NCBI GenBank assembly: GCA_017163975.1
Contig: JAFFSR010000362.1
Location: 2,795,001 to 2,859,000, forward strand
DNA: 64,000 nucleotides
DNA from: Anastatus disparis
Lineage: Eukaryota; Arthropoda; Insecta; Hymenoptera; Eupelmidae
Reading direction: 5' to 3'
This document shows, in pieces, positions 34,780-45,364 of this stretch. The notes beneath the pieces are model-generated. The model was not told the DNA's origin, made no database searches, and saw only the letters and a program-made list of their open reading frames with translations. The translations under genes and the position numbers were made by a program. Position 1 is the stretch's first letter; the number at the start of each line of letters is the position of its first letter.

Positions 34780-35290
34780 TCGTAGTTGTGCTTTGCTCGC
34801 TCGCTCTGTCAATGCTCTGCTTGCTCGCCCTTGTTTTGCTCTGCTCGCTCAATCTTGCCGTACTCTGCTCGTATGCTCTGATTTGGCTTTGCTCGCTCTG
34901 TCATGGCTTTGTTCGCTCGCTCTTGCTCTGGTCTCCTCACATGCTCTGGTTTGGCTCTGCCCGCTCGCTCTTGCTCTGCCCGCTCGCTCTTGCTCTGCTC
35001 TGCTCGCTCGCTGTTTTGGCTCTGCTCACTCGCTTTTGCTCTGCTCTGCTCGCATGCTCTGGTTTGGCTCTGCTCGCTCGCTCTTGTTCTGTTCTGCTCG
35101 CTTGCTCTATTTTGGCTCTGCTCGCTTGCTTTTGCTCTGTTCTGCTCACTTGCTCTGTTTCGGCTCTGCTGGCTTGCTTTTGCTCTGCTCTGCTCACTTG
35201 CCCTTGCTCTGCTCTGCTTGCTCGTCCTTGCTCTGCTCTGCTCGCTCGCTTTGGCTTGGCTCTGCTCGTTCGCTTTGTTGTTACTTGGTG
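34780..35290 (-). repeat. 48-bp coding minisatellite in gag
   Basis: The unit is built of GCTCTGCTCGCTCGCTCTT-like words (plus strand). A clear 48-bp period is seen at 35,063, 35,111 and 35,159 (TTTGGCTCTGCTCGC, TTTGGCTCTGCTCGC, TTTCGGCTCTGCTGG). Because 48 is a multiple of three, several frames on both strands stay open. In one minus-strand frame the repeat reads RASEQNRAKASEQSQN (16 residues). Overlapping ORFs on both strands at 34.7-35.4 kb are alternative readings of this repeat. It is GC-rich against a background that is not. Confidence 0.85.
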
Positions 35291-35292
35291 TG

Positions 35293-35661
35293 GTCGCTGA
35301 TGCGGACGTTGATTCGTCCACAGCCATAGCACTTCATAGGCTGAGAAAATTCTCGCACCCAGTGTCCTAAGCTACTACACCTGAAACACGACTCTACCTG
35401 CTTTCGTCAAAAGTTTCCTCTAAGTAGCGGTAGGTTCATCTTTGGTTCTGCTTTATTTGCTCGGCTGGCTCTTCGAGTTTCACTCTTTGCTCTTGGTTTG
35501 GGGTGACGATTTCCCTTCTGTATGCGCTCGCTCTTATTTGAAGTGTTAACTGAAGGGATTACAGGGTGATTACTAGTAATTGATGCTAACACTAGCTTTG
35601 GGTGTTGATGCATCGGAGCATCTTCAAAGTTAAGGGAAGAAATCAAAGCTGTCTCGCTCAA
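35293..35661 (-). pseudogene. gag C-terminal region with two damaged zinc knuckles
   Basis: The frame from 35,661 runs to a TGA at 35,407-35,409, and the same frame continues after it with VESCFRCSSLGHWVREF and MKCYGCGRIN. These are CCHC knuckles typical of Gypsy gag. In the first, the fourth zinc ligand is Phe instead of Cys, and a stop follows the second. The segment links to the N-terminal gag frame through a broken stretch at 35,662-35,771. Confidence 0.7.
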
Positions 35662-35771
35662 GTTAGATAGCTTTACGCCAGTGCAAGTTGTAGTAGGGAA
35701 TGAGGATTCATCCGGAGCAGGAGGAGATCAGCATACGTTTTTCTAGGCTCTGCAAGTCTCTTCTTTCTGGT

Positions 35772-36503
35772 TCAACTATTGCAGTTCCCTGAAGCTATCA
35801 ACATAACTTGTATGCTCTGGTGCAGAGGTCGCTTTATGGGATTTGCTGAAATGGTTGAAAAAAGGAGCGGCTGTATTAAAGGTTGTGAGATGGGCAGATA
35901 TCCAGAAGGTGATGTAATATACGGGACATGACTCCATGGACAAGGATAAGAAGGAAGATACGAGTATGGATAAAAATAAGGAGTTGGTGCGCTATTATGT
36001 CCACCATGGTATGTCGTTGCAATATTAGTAGGGAGAGTATTAGTTGATTTTATAGGAAGAGGTATGCTCGCTGTACTAAAAGAAAGACATGTAGTAGTGG
36101 TACACGTGTTCGGTGGGTGGATAGTTGCGTTGATATTGCTAGGAGGAATGGGGAAGAATATTTCTATGTTACTCGAGGGATTAGCGAATTGATTGCACGT
36201 GCTTTGCTCTGTTGGGAGGTTATTAAATTCTAGCCGTAAATCATAGGTCATCTCATCTATTATTGTTTTGTAAGCGGGGGCTCTTTCGCCGAGATCACGT
36301 CTAAGCTCATATCGCAAAACTCGTTCTTTAAACATCGAAATACTTCCGGCCATGCTTACTCCTCGCTTGCTGTATTCAAAGAGCTGCTCCATAGATAGTC
36401 GGTTTACTATTTGCGCAATTTCGTCAGCTGCTTTAAAAACTTCATTCCTACATATATGCTCAGAAATCCACAGGAACTCTACATTTAACTGTTTGCTTAT
36501 CAT
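35772..36503 (-). pseudogene. gag N-terminal/capsid-like ORF of the LTR retrotransposon
   Basis: The 243-codon frame starts MISKQLNVEFLWISEH, has an acidic/helical capsid-like half (FKERVLRYELRRDLGER), then a long Pro/Ser/Thr/Tyr-rich linker (TPYFYPYSYLPSYPCPW). It ends in a stop at 35,772 before the zinc knuckles, so gag is cut into pieces. It lies 0.88 kb downstream of the 5' LTR, in the expected order. Assignment rests on context and on the knuckles downstream more than on its own similarity. Confidence 0.6.
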
Positions 36504-37387
36504 ATTTACAATAAAAGGCTGTTACACTGAACAAGGGTACGCACAAGTAAAAATTTATTACTAATAATTAATGCTATGGTGAGATCATATCTCAGGAGGT
36601 TCGAATTAGAATTTTCTTCACGATAGCTCTGGCTTGCAACAAAAGAAAAAAAAATTGTTAAATGCTTTATGATTATTAGAAAGTAAACAAAAACAAAGCT
36701 CAGTTAGATTAGCGCTACGACAAAAATTTATTCATCAAATAATTTTACATAACACGCCCATCGGCTAAAAATTAAAATTTTAGTAAAGCCAGATGAACGC
36801 CAAGGCAAAAGAAAAATATCCGTAAACTACTGTGTGCCGACGGTTCTCTTCCGTCAATAAATGCAAACGGCTTTGCTGTGACTACGAATGAGCACGCCCT
36901 AAGGTAGCACAAGATAGTGATATATTCCGCGCGAGCACAAATAGGAATATAAAATATTCAGCGTACTTAAGATACTCATGTATATTATATATAAAAAACA
37001 GCTTTCCTTAATATGGAGTTTCAAGAAGCGCAGTGCTAAAAGATGATGAAGCTAGAGGGAAATGAGCTGCAGGGTAACACAAGTAAAGACAAATACAAGC
37101 AACAATGCAATGATATATATGTATGTGTATTGAAATATATGTACATAATGTATTTAAATGCAGTGCTATTATCAAATAAATTATTTAGCTAAAGGCTCGC
37201 GCTCAAGAAAATTGAAAAAACAATGCTCTACGTATGTATAAAAAATTTTTGCAAGTAAAACGTTTAGCACAAAAACAAAAAGGAATGAAAGAAAAAAATG
37301 TTTATTTCTTTGCTTACTGCACACACTTTAAGAAAAATGTTGCTGCAAAATAAATGTCGCGGTTACCTCATACCAAGCGATGCCAAG
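36504..37387 (-). other. 5' leader of the LTR retrotransposon
   Basis: Non-coding sequence between the 5' LTR and gag start. It should contain primer-binding and packaging sites. No ORF. Confidence 0.6.
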
Positions 37388-38294
37388 AACAAAAATTATC
37401 TCTTGATTTAAAATTTCAATTCAGTAAATATCATAATTTGATATTTATTCATTTTGTGACAACCTCAGGGATCAGAAGATTTCACTGATTTTAAAAGTAG
37501 ATAAGATGCAATTAATTAAGTAAAAAAAAAGTAGATTTATTTCAGTAATTTTTATATTAGTCGCATGCACGCTTAAAATGGACGGCAGCCGCGTATAGCG
37601 TACGTGACGCCGCTTGCACTAATTGAGTGACTATCGGCACGACGAAAAGCAAATAAAAAAAACATACGCTAAAAGGGCACGAGCACTAGACACACAAAAA
37701 AAAATTGGAATAGCACGAAGGGAAAGTACGCAATAGAACGCGCACGCGATCGCCCGGCACACATGTCGCAAAAGAAAGAAATAAATTATATTATTTTAAT
37801 TAGCAATCGTGCACTGCAACAATGCTAACCTTTTCGAAGCACAATAAAATGAATTATAGAGTAGTGAATTTAGCTATTTTCACTCACTCAAATTGAAGCT
37901 TCGTTATTCGCAACAAACAAAAAAAATACTACGCAATATCGAAGTCGCTCACAACTCGTAATGGCTGTATACTGGACGCCGGCGACAGAAGGAATGACGC
38001 AATGGCGTTCCCTTGTGTTTCCCTTCATAGCTCGTGCTGTACGCTGCGCGCGCCGCAAGAGAGAGACAAACGATTCTTAACGGACCCAAGCTCAGCTACT
38101 CGAGTCAAGCTGCTTGCTAGCTATATTAGTGCACAGACATTTGCGCGTGTGTGCCAACGATCTTGGGTTATAGTTTTAAGTATTTGACTAGCGTGGTCTG
38201 CTTTCCGTCATGCCAGTAGTTGGATGCTTTCTTCTGTCGTCTATATGCACTACAAATATACACACAAGTAATATGGCCAATCTGCCATGTGACA
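37388..38294 (-). repeat. 5' LTR (intact, without the nested insertion)
   Basis: It starts TGTCACATGGCAGATTGGCC on the minus strand at 38,294. It is the reference for the split 3' LTR. Differences between the two are a few percent (for example GTTAACG-type changes and a deletion of the TATACGTG segment near 38,132), so the insertion is not very recent. Confidence 0.85.
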
Positions 38295-38414
38295 ATTTAA
38301 TTATTAATTTATAATAAGTGATCAATTTATAATTTAATATAATAAGTAGTTGTGATAAAATCTTACACACATTCTATTTATTTGAGAAATGCATTAGATA
38401 AATTATTTAAAAAT

Positions 38415-39310
38415 ATTCTGAGTGTAAAAGTGTTTTGAATGGTATTAACTATTTTCAATTCTTACCGATATTGAAAATAGTTAATACCATTAAAAACACT
38501 TCTACACTCCATTAATACATAGGATTTTTTGAGATATTTAGAAAAAACCGTAAAAAAATCTCATTTTTGGAAAATCACAAAAATCATTTTTTAGCTCATA
38601 AGTGTACAAAAAAAATTTATTTTGAGTTCTAAAGAACCAAAATTTTTTTTTTTAACCCTTTCAGGACTAATGTACATTACAATGTACATTGACATTTTTT
38701 GGTTTTTTTGAAATTGTGCAAAAGTGGCTTCAAAGTTTGTAAAAAAAATATGTGTATTAGATTGAAGTGGAACATTTCCGATCTCAAACTGAGGGCCTAA
38801 GTTATTATATCTTTGATAGAAACTGAGAAAACTTGAAAAGAAAGAAAAAAAAAATTTTTTTTATCGCAAAAACTGCTTAATTAATGAACACTTATCATCG
38901 CTAAATGGTTATCAGAACTTTTCATGATGAAATAATAATTCCGTTCTGAAAGTGTTAATGTCTGAAAACAGTATCTAAAATTTGAATACTTGTCGAAAAA
39001 TAGGTTTTAAGAAAAAGTCAATTTCACTCAGAATTACTCTATTCTTTCATAGAATAGAATCGTTTACTCGTTCTTAAATCTATTGAGCTCTGCCTATATA
39101 AAAATATTCAATTTAATAATAGTAAAGAAAATTCAGATTAGACGACGACAGAACTATACGGTTGCTTCTTAATACTTAGCCCTTATGAAAAAACTCAAGA
39201 TTTTCTGTAGGAATTCTGTAGAGTACTATGCAGAATTTCTACGAAAATACTATGAAAATTCTGCAGAAACATTGCAATTTAACTCTTCAGAAATTCCAGG
39301 AAAAATTGCA
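38415..39310. repeat. dispersed repeat, copy B (inverted relative to copy A), with terminal hairpin
   Basis: At 38,419-38,508 there is a near-perfect hairpin of 38-bp arms (AAGTGTTTTGAATGGTATTA and complement) around TTCTTACCGAT. Then come TTTAGAAAAAACCGTAAAAAAAT, TTTTGAGTTCTAAAGAACC, a TTAA insertion, TCTGAAAACAGTATCTAAAA and AGATTTAAGAACGAG-type sequence, all matching copy A in reverse. It ends in CTGCAG-type repeats after CCCTTATGAAAA at 39,180. Confidence 0.8.
38652..38958. mobile_element. TTAA MITE at the same site as the MITE in copy A
   Basis: TTAACCCTTTCAGGACTAAT at the left and, complemented, TTAACACTTTCAGAACGGAA at the right, with ATGTACATTACAATGTACAT inside. The flanks are the same repeat sequence that flanks the unrelated MITE at 23,406-24,206. 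Confidence 0.8.
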
Positions 39311-39629
39311 ATACCACCACACGTTTTTTTACATTGAATTTATATAAAATTAAACAAAAAAGAAATAAGAAGATTATTTTTTTCAATTTTATCATTACAT
39401 TATAAGATAATGCACCACAAATATTTTTATAGCACGCTTAAATCCATGTGTATGGGACGATCTAGCGGACGCTAAATAAGGTATTATTGAACTGCACAAA
39501 AAAGTATTGTGAGAAATCCCTTTTTTTTTTACACAGTTCAATACGGTATTTATATTAAATTTGCATCAAACGATCATTTACGAACATTTTTTAATATATA
39601 ATAATACTTAAAATAACTGAAAGAATATA

Positions 39630-40491
39630 CACTCCGCAACAAAATTATCACAACAAAATTTTTCATCGAAAAATTGGCATTTTTCAAATGCTTGTATTTC
39701 GGTCAATTTTCATCGTATTGAATTGATTTTTTTCAGTTTTGTAGGGAATTATGTGTACTTTCAGGAAAAAATGATGTCTAATAGCTGCGAGATAATGCCA
39801 CATTGCTACGTCTTAATCAGGCCTACCAACTTTTTTTTTCTTAAAAAACGCAATAGTTAGCACGTTTGCCTGGATTACCAAAAATTTTTTTTTTTAAATC
39901 ACAAATACCATCTTAAAGTACATTTTCCAGCGAGTATTTTGGACGCATAGGGTTTGGAGTCAAAAAATACTGCGGAAATGACGAGATACGGGGTCCCTAA
40001 TGTAAGAAATGGTTTACACAATCAGCCCTTTTCAGGGCCACAATGATGCGTAAGTCCGACCAACAACCTCCTCGCGGTACGCATCGGGTAATGCTGATGT
40101 TGGCGGTATTTAGCTAAAACATAGGGATATCTTTAAATGGCATAACTCGGTCTAAAAAAATCGTAAAGGGTCGATTTTTTTAAAATACTCGCTGGAAAAT
40201 GTACTTTAAGATGGTATTTGTGATTAAAAAAAAAAATTTTTGGTAATCCAGGCAAACGTGCTAACTATTGCGTTTTTTAAGAAAAAAAAAGTTGGTAGGC
40301 CTGATTAAGACGTAGCAATGTGGCATTATCTCGCAGCTATTAGACATCATTTTTTCCTGAAAGTACACATAATTCCCTACAAAACTAAAAAAAATCATTT
40401 CAATACAATGAAAATTGACCGAGTTACAGCCATTTGAAAAATGGCAATTTTTCGATGAAAAATTTTGTTGCGATAATTTTGTTGCGGAGTG
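39630..40491. mobile_element. TA-target foldback (Tc1/mariner-type MITE)
   Basis: CACTCCGCAACAAAATTATC is flanked by TA on the left and has its complement at the right end, followed by TA. The arms of about 330 bp match closely (CATTGCTACGTCTTAATCAG, TTTGCCTGGATTACC). The unpaired centre at about 39,945-40,170 is richer in GC and unlike the arms. ORFs on the arms are not genes. Confidence 0.88.
40023..40041 (+). other. histone-3'-end-like stem-loop
   Basis: AGCCCTTTTCAGGGCCACAA has the UUUC loop, a 5-bp stem (first pair A/C mismatched) and the ACAA 3' flank of a metazoan histone mRNA stem-loop. It lies in the centre of the foldback at 39,630-40,491. No histone coding end precedes it. Confidence 0.35.
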
Positions 40492-40624
40492 TATAAACAC
40501 TAGAATAAAGCATTAAAAACGTCAACAACAAGGATCAATTTAAAATTGAAAGCAATGTATATAGTATATTTTTGTTCGGAGCGCCATGCCTTGTCTAAAG
40601 GTATAAATCATATATATATATATA

Positions 40625-41414
40625 CAGTGCCGTCCATAAATTCGGGATCACTCAGAGGAAAAAATTGCTGGAGAAAAATCGCAATAACTCGGTAAATATA
40701 GGTCGTATAGAAATTCTAAAAAAAACGATTTTAAAGTACTCCTCAAGAGCTTTAAAAACGCTGTATTATATTATTTTAAAAGTTTTTTTATGGTATTAAA
40801 AAAATTACTTAAAAATAAACATTTTTTGCCAATTTTTTAAATTTTAGATTCGCTCACATCGTTTTTCGAGTATAAGATAAAAAAATCTGAAAAAAATATA
40901 ATTTAAAGTACTCTAAAAGAGCTTTAATTTGCATTTTTTAAAAATTTTTTACAATGATTTTTCGTCAAGTTATAAAGCTTTAAAGATAGGCATTTTTGAT
41001 GTTTTTTTCAGAAAATTGGCCATTTTTCTGCAAAAAACACCAAAAATGCCCAACTTTAAAACTTCATATCTTGACGGAAAATCATTGTAAAAAATTTTAA
41101 AAAAATGCAAATTAAAGCTCTTTTAGAGTACTTTAAATTATATTTTTTTCAGATTTTTTTATCTTATACTCGAAAAACGGTGTGAGCGAATCTAAAATTT
41201 AAAAAATTGGCAAAAAATGTTTATTTTTAAGTAATTTTTTTAATACCATAAAAAAACTTTTAAAATAATATAATACAGCGTTTTTAAAGCTCTTGAGGAG
41301 TACTTTAAAATCGTTTTTTTTAGAATTTCTATACGACCTATATTTACCGAGTTATTGCGATTTTTCTCCAGCAATTTTTTCCTCTGAGTGATCCCGAATT
41401 TATGGACGGCACTG
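40625..41414. mobile_element. near-perfect 790-bp foldback, CAGTGCCGTCCATAAATTC ends
   Basis: The left end, TA|CAGTGCCGTCCATAAATTCG, has an exact complement at the right, followed by TA. The arms of nearly 390 bp each are almost identical, for example TATAGGTCGTATAGAAATTC and its complement. CAGTG ends at TA fit Tc1-type elements. No transposase. Confidence 0.9.
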
Positions 41415-42358
41415 TATATATATATACGATGCGCGTGCGTGAACAGAGTACGACGAAGAACGATGTGTATACGACTTAAATGTCTTGTTAGAAATTCAGT
41501 CAAAAGTATCTGTGAATTATCAATAGTTTTAACTGCGGTGAAGAAACATTTATATATTGTTAAGAAATATAGACTAAGAAAGAAGAAATAAATTATTTGA
41601 AATTAATTCTGATATTTTTTATGTTCAAATTATTGCTTTTTTTTTATCTAGCATTCGTGGAGTGCATAGTTTTTGCTAATTATTGATTTCTATACAAACA
41701 GATCTCGTGCGGCGGATTTATGGTCCACTTGCTATGAAATAATATACGATACGTGTACTCAAAGTGGTCCTTTTGCACGGCATGCTTAGCATCCCAGCGC
41801 AGTGAGAAATTATTTTCCTAATTTCTGCAGAAGATATTTTAATTTTGTTAAGTATTGTTGGATGGATATATTGAACAGCCCTGGTTCTTATTGTTAATAA
41901 AACTTTATTGAACACTTTACAGCAAATTAAACTTTATATTTTAAGGGGATTTAAAAGGGTATATGATTTATACATAGTTACCGACATTGCAGTTTTCTAA
42001 ACTTTTAATCTTAATTCAAAAATTTTCCAAAATATCTCTATATTAGGCTCTTTATTAATGAAAATGGAAGAATGTAATTTAGAGATGTATTTGAAACTTC
42101 TGGATAAAGAATCAAACGTTTGAAAACTGTAATGTCGGTATTTTATATTCCCTTAACTGAACTAAGAAAATCTTTGTATATAAAAGTAATATGTCTCTCT
42201 CCAAGAAAACGTTAAACTCGCCAGGATCGAGACGGCAGTTACTACGGTCAAGCATAGAATGAATTATAGGGGAAAGGCACAAGACGAACAGAGTGCGGAA
42301 TACATAAAAGGTGGCGCTCGGATCTCGTCGTTCTTTGTTGGAGCGCTTTGTCTCAACA
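41415..42358 (-). repeat. 3' LTR region of the decayed Copia element (right boundary defined)
   Basis: On the minus strand a purine tract, GGAGAAAGGGAG, is followed by TGTTGAGACAAAGCG at 42,358, the Copia-type TGTTG LTR start. The far end of the LTR is not identified because the matching 5' LTR is missing. A TTAA MITE (41,941-42,156) lies within. Sequence left of about 41,900 may be host. Confidence 0.55.
41941..42156. mobile_element. TTAA MITE in the Copia 3' LTR region
   Basis: TTAAGGGGATTTAAAA...ACCGACATTGCAGTTTTC at the left pairs with GAAAACTGTAATGTCGGTAT...TTCCCTTAA at the right. TTAA marks both ends, with a loop of about 100 bp. Confidence 0.78.
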
Positions 42359-42670
42359 CTCCCTTTCTCCAACAAATCCTCCTACTACTCCTTTTTCTCA
42401 GTAGGTTTACATCCATCTAAAAAAGAATAAAATTGCCATATCTATGACTTGTATCATCTAAGAATAATGTTATTTAATTTCTAACTTATAGATTTGTGAA
42501 GAAAATTTCTTTCTTTATGCTTACAAATGTTAATAGACGTATTAAACTATCTTAAGACGAAGCATCCAATTTAGATTAGGCTTGTTTTAATATTTTATCT
42601 CTGAAGTAATATGTTCGTCTCTCGTTAGGGGTTTCGTCATAATATCAGCTTCATTCTCGTTTGTAGGAAT

Positions 42671-43381
42671 CTATTTCACTAAGACTTTACCATCTAACAC
42701 GCATGACCTTATATAGTCATCGTGTGTGGTGGCCATGTAACTTTTACTGCCTGTCTGTTCTCTGACTTCTAATTTATGTTTTATGGTGGACACATCTTCA
42801 TCGAAATTTTTCAGCCTGCGGCAACCATCCATTTGTGTGCAGTCTCCAGCAGATTTATTGTCGCACCAAATAGTTACTGGGTAGAAAGTTTTACCGATGA
42901 TGGTATATGTAGCTTTGTCAATTGACACAAATTCTTGGCAGGCATCACTCATAGCCAGATACTCTGCCTGGCGTATCGAGAGAGTTACATACTTCTGTTT
43001 GTGAGTTCTCCAGGTTATGGTGTCACCAAATAATTTAATTATAAAACCTCCGGTTGAAGATGAGTCTTGCCAGTCTTTGAAGCTGACATCGGTCATAGCT
43101 TCTAGTTTGTTACTCTTTTTAGTGTATGTTAACCCCAGGTTGGTTGTACCTCTGAGATATCTGAATATCCTCTCAACTTCTTTCCAGTCGTCATTTGTGG
43201 GTTTTGTTTGTTTCCTTGATAGGTAGTTGACTGCGTAGGCTATATCCGGTCTTGTAGTCCCACCCAGGTACAGCAGATTTCCTATGGCTTCTCTGAATGG
43301 AACAGTATTTTTCACTTCTTCTATGCATTCATCTTCTTCTAGTTTTCTAGTCTCTCGACTTTTGATCTGTCTGGTGATCAT
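42671..43381 (-). pseudogene. Copia RNase H domain (decayed)
   Basis: The frame contains GNLLYLGGTTRPDIAYAVNY, RYLRGTTNLGLTY, STGGFIIKLFGDTITWRTHK and IRQAEYLAMSDACQE, in the order of a Copia RNase H. The usual DADWAG block has become DVSFKDWQ and the SSTEAEY block LSIRQAEY, so key acidic residues are damaged. It is the last domain of the minus-strand element, upstream of the purine tract at about 42,365. Confidence 0.88.
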
Positions 43382-43420
43382 CGGCGTAGAATGAGTATTT
43401 CACTTTTTCATATTAAACCT

Positions 43421-43630
43421 TTACAGTATTTTCTGAGTGTACTCAATTTGACTGAGTTTGATACATCTATTTAGTCTATCTCTAAGTATATTCATTCCTA
43501 GAAAACATCTTGGTTCTCCCATATTTTTCATCTTGAATACTGAGCTAAGCTTTGTTTCAACCTTTTGTAGCTTAGTTTTGCAGTTTCTTGTTAGAATGAC
43601 GTCGTGAATATACAGTATTATCAATACCAC
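43421..43630 (-). pseudogene. Copia reverse transcriptase fragment
   Basis: MVLIILYIHDVIL is the RT catalytic block with YIHD in place of YVDD, so the first catalytic Asp is lost. It is followed by FKMKNMGEPRCFLGMNI. Frame breaks separate it from RNase H (43,381) and from N-terminal RT sequence at 43.65-44.1 kb, which is readable only in short pieces. Confidence 0.85.
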
Positions 43631-43649
43631 TTTCCCTTCTTTCCTCCAG

Positions 43650-44428
43650 GTGAAAAGGCAGGGTTCATTTACGTCCTTTTCCAGATCTGGCCTTAAAGTT
43701 TCTTTAAAAAACCTCTTATCCCATCTTTTCAGACATTTTTAGTCCATACAATGACTTCTGAACTTTACATACTTTATTATTTATAGATTTTCTTCATATT
43801 CTAACCCATCTGGTATTTTTATATATCTTCTTTCAGGGTTCCATGTAAGAAAGCTGTTTTTACATCCAACTGTATGGCTTCTAGGTAAAGTTTATTTATG
43901 ATACTAAAAGTTGACCTAATTAAAGACATTCTTGATACAGGTGCGTATGTTTCTTTTAGTTCATACCTGTTCTTGTCCTTGAAACCTCAGATAACTAATT
44001 TGGCTTTGTACCGATGGTTACCCATTTCATCTGTTTTCTTTCGAAATACCCATCTGGAGTCGATGATGTTGATTTTCTTGTCTTTTATTTCACAGTCTGC
44101 CACATCTACTATTGTCTATACTTGGTTTTCCTGCATTGATTTCAGTTCTTCTTTCACAGCTGTTTTCCATTGCTCTCTTTCTGCTGAAGCTATAGCTTTT
44201 TGATACGAGACTGGGTAATTGTTAATGTTAACCAATAATGCAAAGTACTTTTCTTCTTCCAGTACTCTCTCAGCACACTGCACCTCTGCAGTTCTCACAT
44301 TCAACCTCCACTTAGTTTTAGCTGCTCTTAATGGCTGTTTGATTTTTTTTCAGGCGGTTCTTGTTTCTCGATTATTTGTGATTTTCTTTTCTTTAGCCTT
44401 CTTCTTTTTTCTTTTTCAGCTACTTCTT
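43650..44428 (-). pseudogene. Copia integrase C-terminal linker and RT N-terminal remnants
   Basis: The segment 44,116-44,304 encodes YQKAIASAEREQWKTAVKEE, the start of the RT region (SAE-QW block). The rest of the interval carries RT pieces in shifting frames, including an AFLHG-like region read from the plus-strand complement near 43,850. Several stops and frameshifts. Confidence 0.7.
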
Positions 44429-45157
44429 TTACCTCCGACCAACATTCTCAACTTCTAGAGTTTTTTGGTCTTGTTTATATACATCTTTATATAGTACCTT
44501 CTCATTACATCTTACATTTCTAGAATTGATAAACTTCTTGGTTTCAGGGTGCCATAGAATATATCCTGTGGGTGTGTATCCCAGAAAAACTGCTTTTATC
44601 GCTCTTGCTCCAAATTTTGATTTTACATCTATTATTTTTGCATGAGCTATGCAACTAAACCTTCTGATTTTTTCTTCATGGTGTTTCCTTCCTGGGAGCA
44701 TTACTTTTACTGGCGTTTTGAATTTAAGCATGCTATGTGGAGTCCGATTATATATGTGCACAGCTGCTTCTAGTGCTAAGATCCACATGCTTGCTGGTAA
44801 GCCTGAGTCGATCATCAAAGTTCTTATTTTTCCTTGGATAGTTTTATCGAATCTCTCCGATGTTCCATTATGTTTTGGTGTATATGGTGGTCCAAAGTTG
44901 TTCTTAATTTTTTCTTTTGTCATAACGTCTGCAAATTTACCTCCAGCGAATTCTGCCCCGTTATCTGCTCTTATGTAGCAGACTTTTACATCTTTTCTTA
45001 ACATGTCCTTTGACGTCTTGAGGAATTTTTCTAAGCAATCTCCTGTTTTATTTTCATGTTTAATGGAGTATGCTTTGGAAAACCTGGAGTAATCATCTAT
45101 AAAAATTTCTATAAATCTGCTGCCTCCTGGGTATGATGCTGGTTTGATTGGTCCCAT
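44429..45157 (-). pseudogene. Copia integrase core
   Basis: The 242-codon frame has IEIFIDDYSRF, YIRADNGAEF (second catalytic Asp), PYTPKHNGTSER (catalytic Glu region has Ser-Glu) and FLGYTPTGYILW. The HHCC zinc region upstream (45,158-45,365, with MMWHGM and CESCIMGKM) is broken by frameshifts. Integrase inserts the cDNA into the host genome. This copy lacks an intact N terminus and is not functional. Confidence 0.9.
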
Positions 45158-45364
45158 TATCTCTGGTTTCCTTGAATGGGAGATTTTCCATTTTTCCCAT
45201 TATACAAGATTCACAATCTAATATATTTTGCTTGAATTTTATTTTCTTCAAACAGTCTAAGTCTTTTTATAAGTGTTGTAAGTATTTTAAAGACATGTGT
45301 CCTAACCTTACATGCCATGCCACATCATACCTTCATATAAGTTGTCTTTTGTGATTTTTGGGTT

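Larger units (their letters stand above)
32168..38294 (-). mobile_element. gag-only LTR retrotransposon (probably Gypsy-type), minus strand
   Basis: Two direct copies of a sequence of about 910 bp bound the element: the 5' LTR at 37,388-38,294 and the 3' LTR at 32,168-33,821 (enlarged by an insertion). Both start TGT(A/C)ACAT-GCAGATT on the minus strand. A polypurine tract, TGGTGAGGGGGT, lies directly upstream of the 3' LTR, which fixes the orientation. The roughly 3.5-kb interior has broken gag frames and a zinc-knuckle remnant but no protease, RT, RNase H or integrase. It is therefore either internally deleted or a non-autonomous family. A tRNA primer site should follow 37,388 (TTGGCATCGCTTGG on the minus strand), but I could not assign the tRNA. 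Confidence 0.85.

Noticed and set aside
34719..35370. plus-strand ORFs of 155-193 codons (Leu/Cys/Ser/Ala-rich)
   Set aside because: By-products of the 48-bp repeat, open in several frames. The gag knuckles lie on the minus strand.
39741..40500. ORF of 79 codons and its mirror image
   Set aside because: Lies on the arms of a TA-target foldback.
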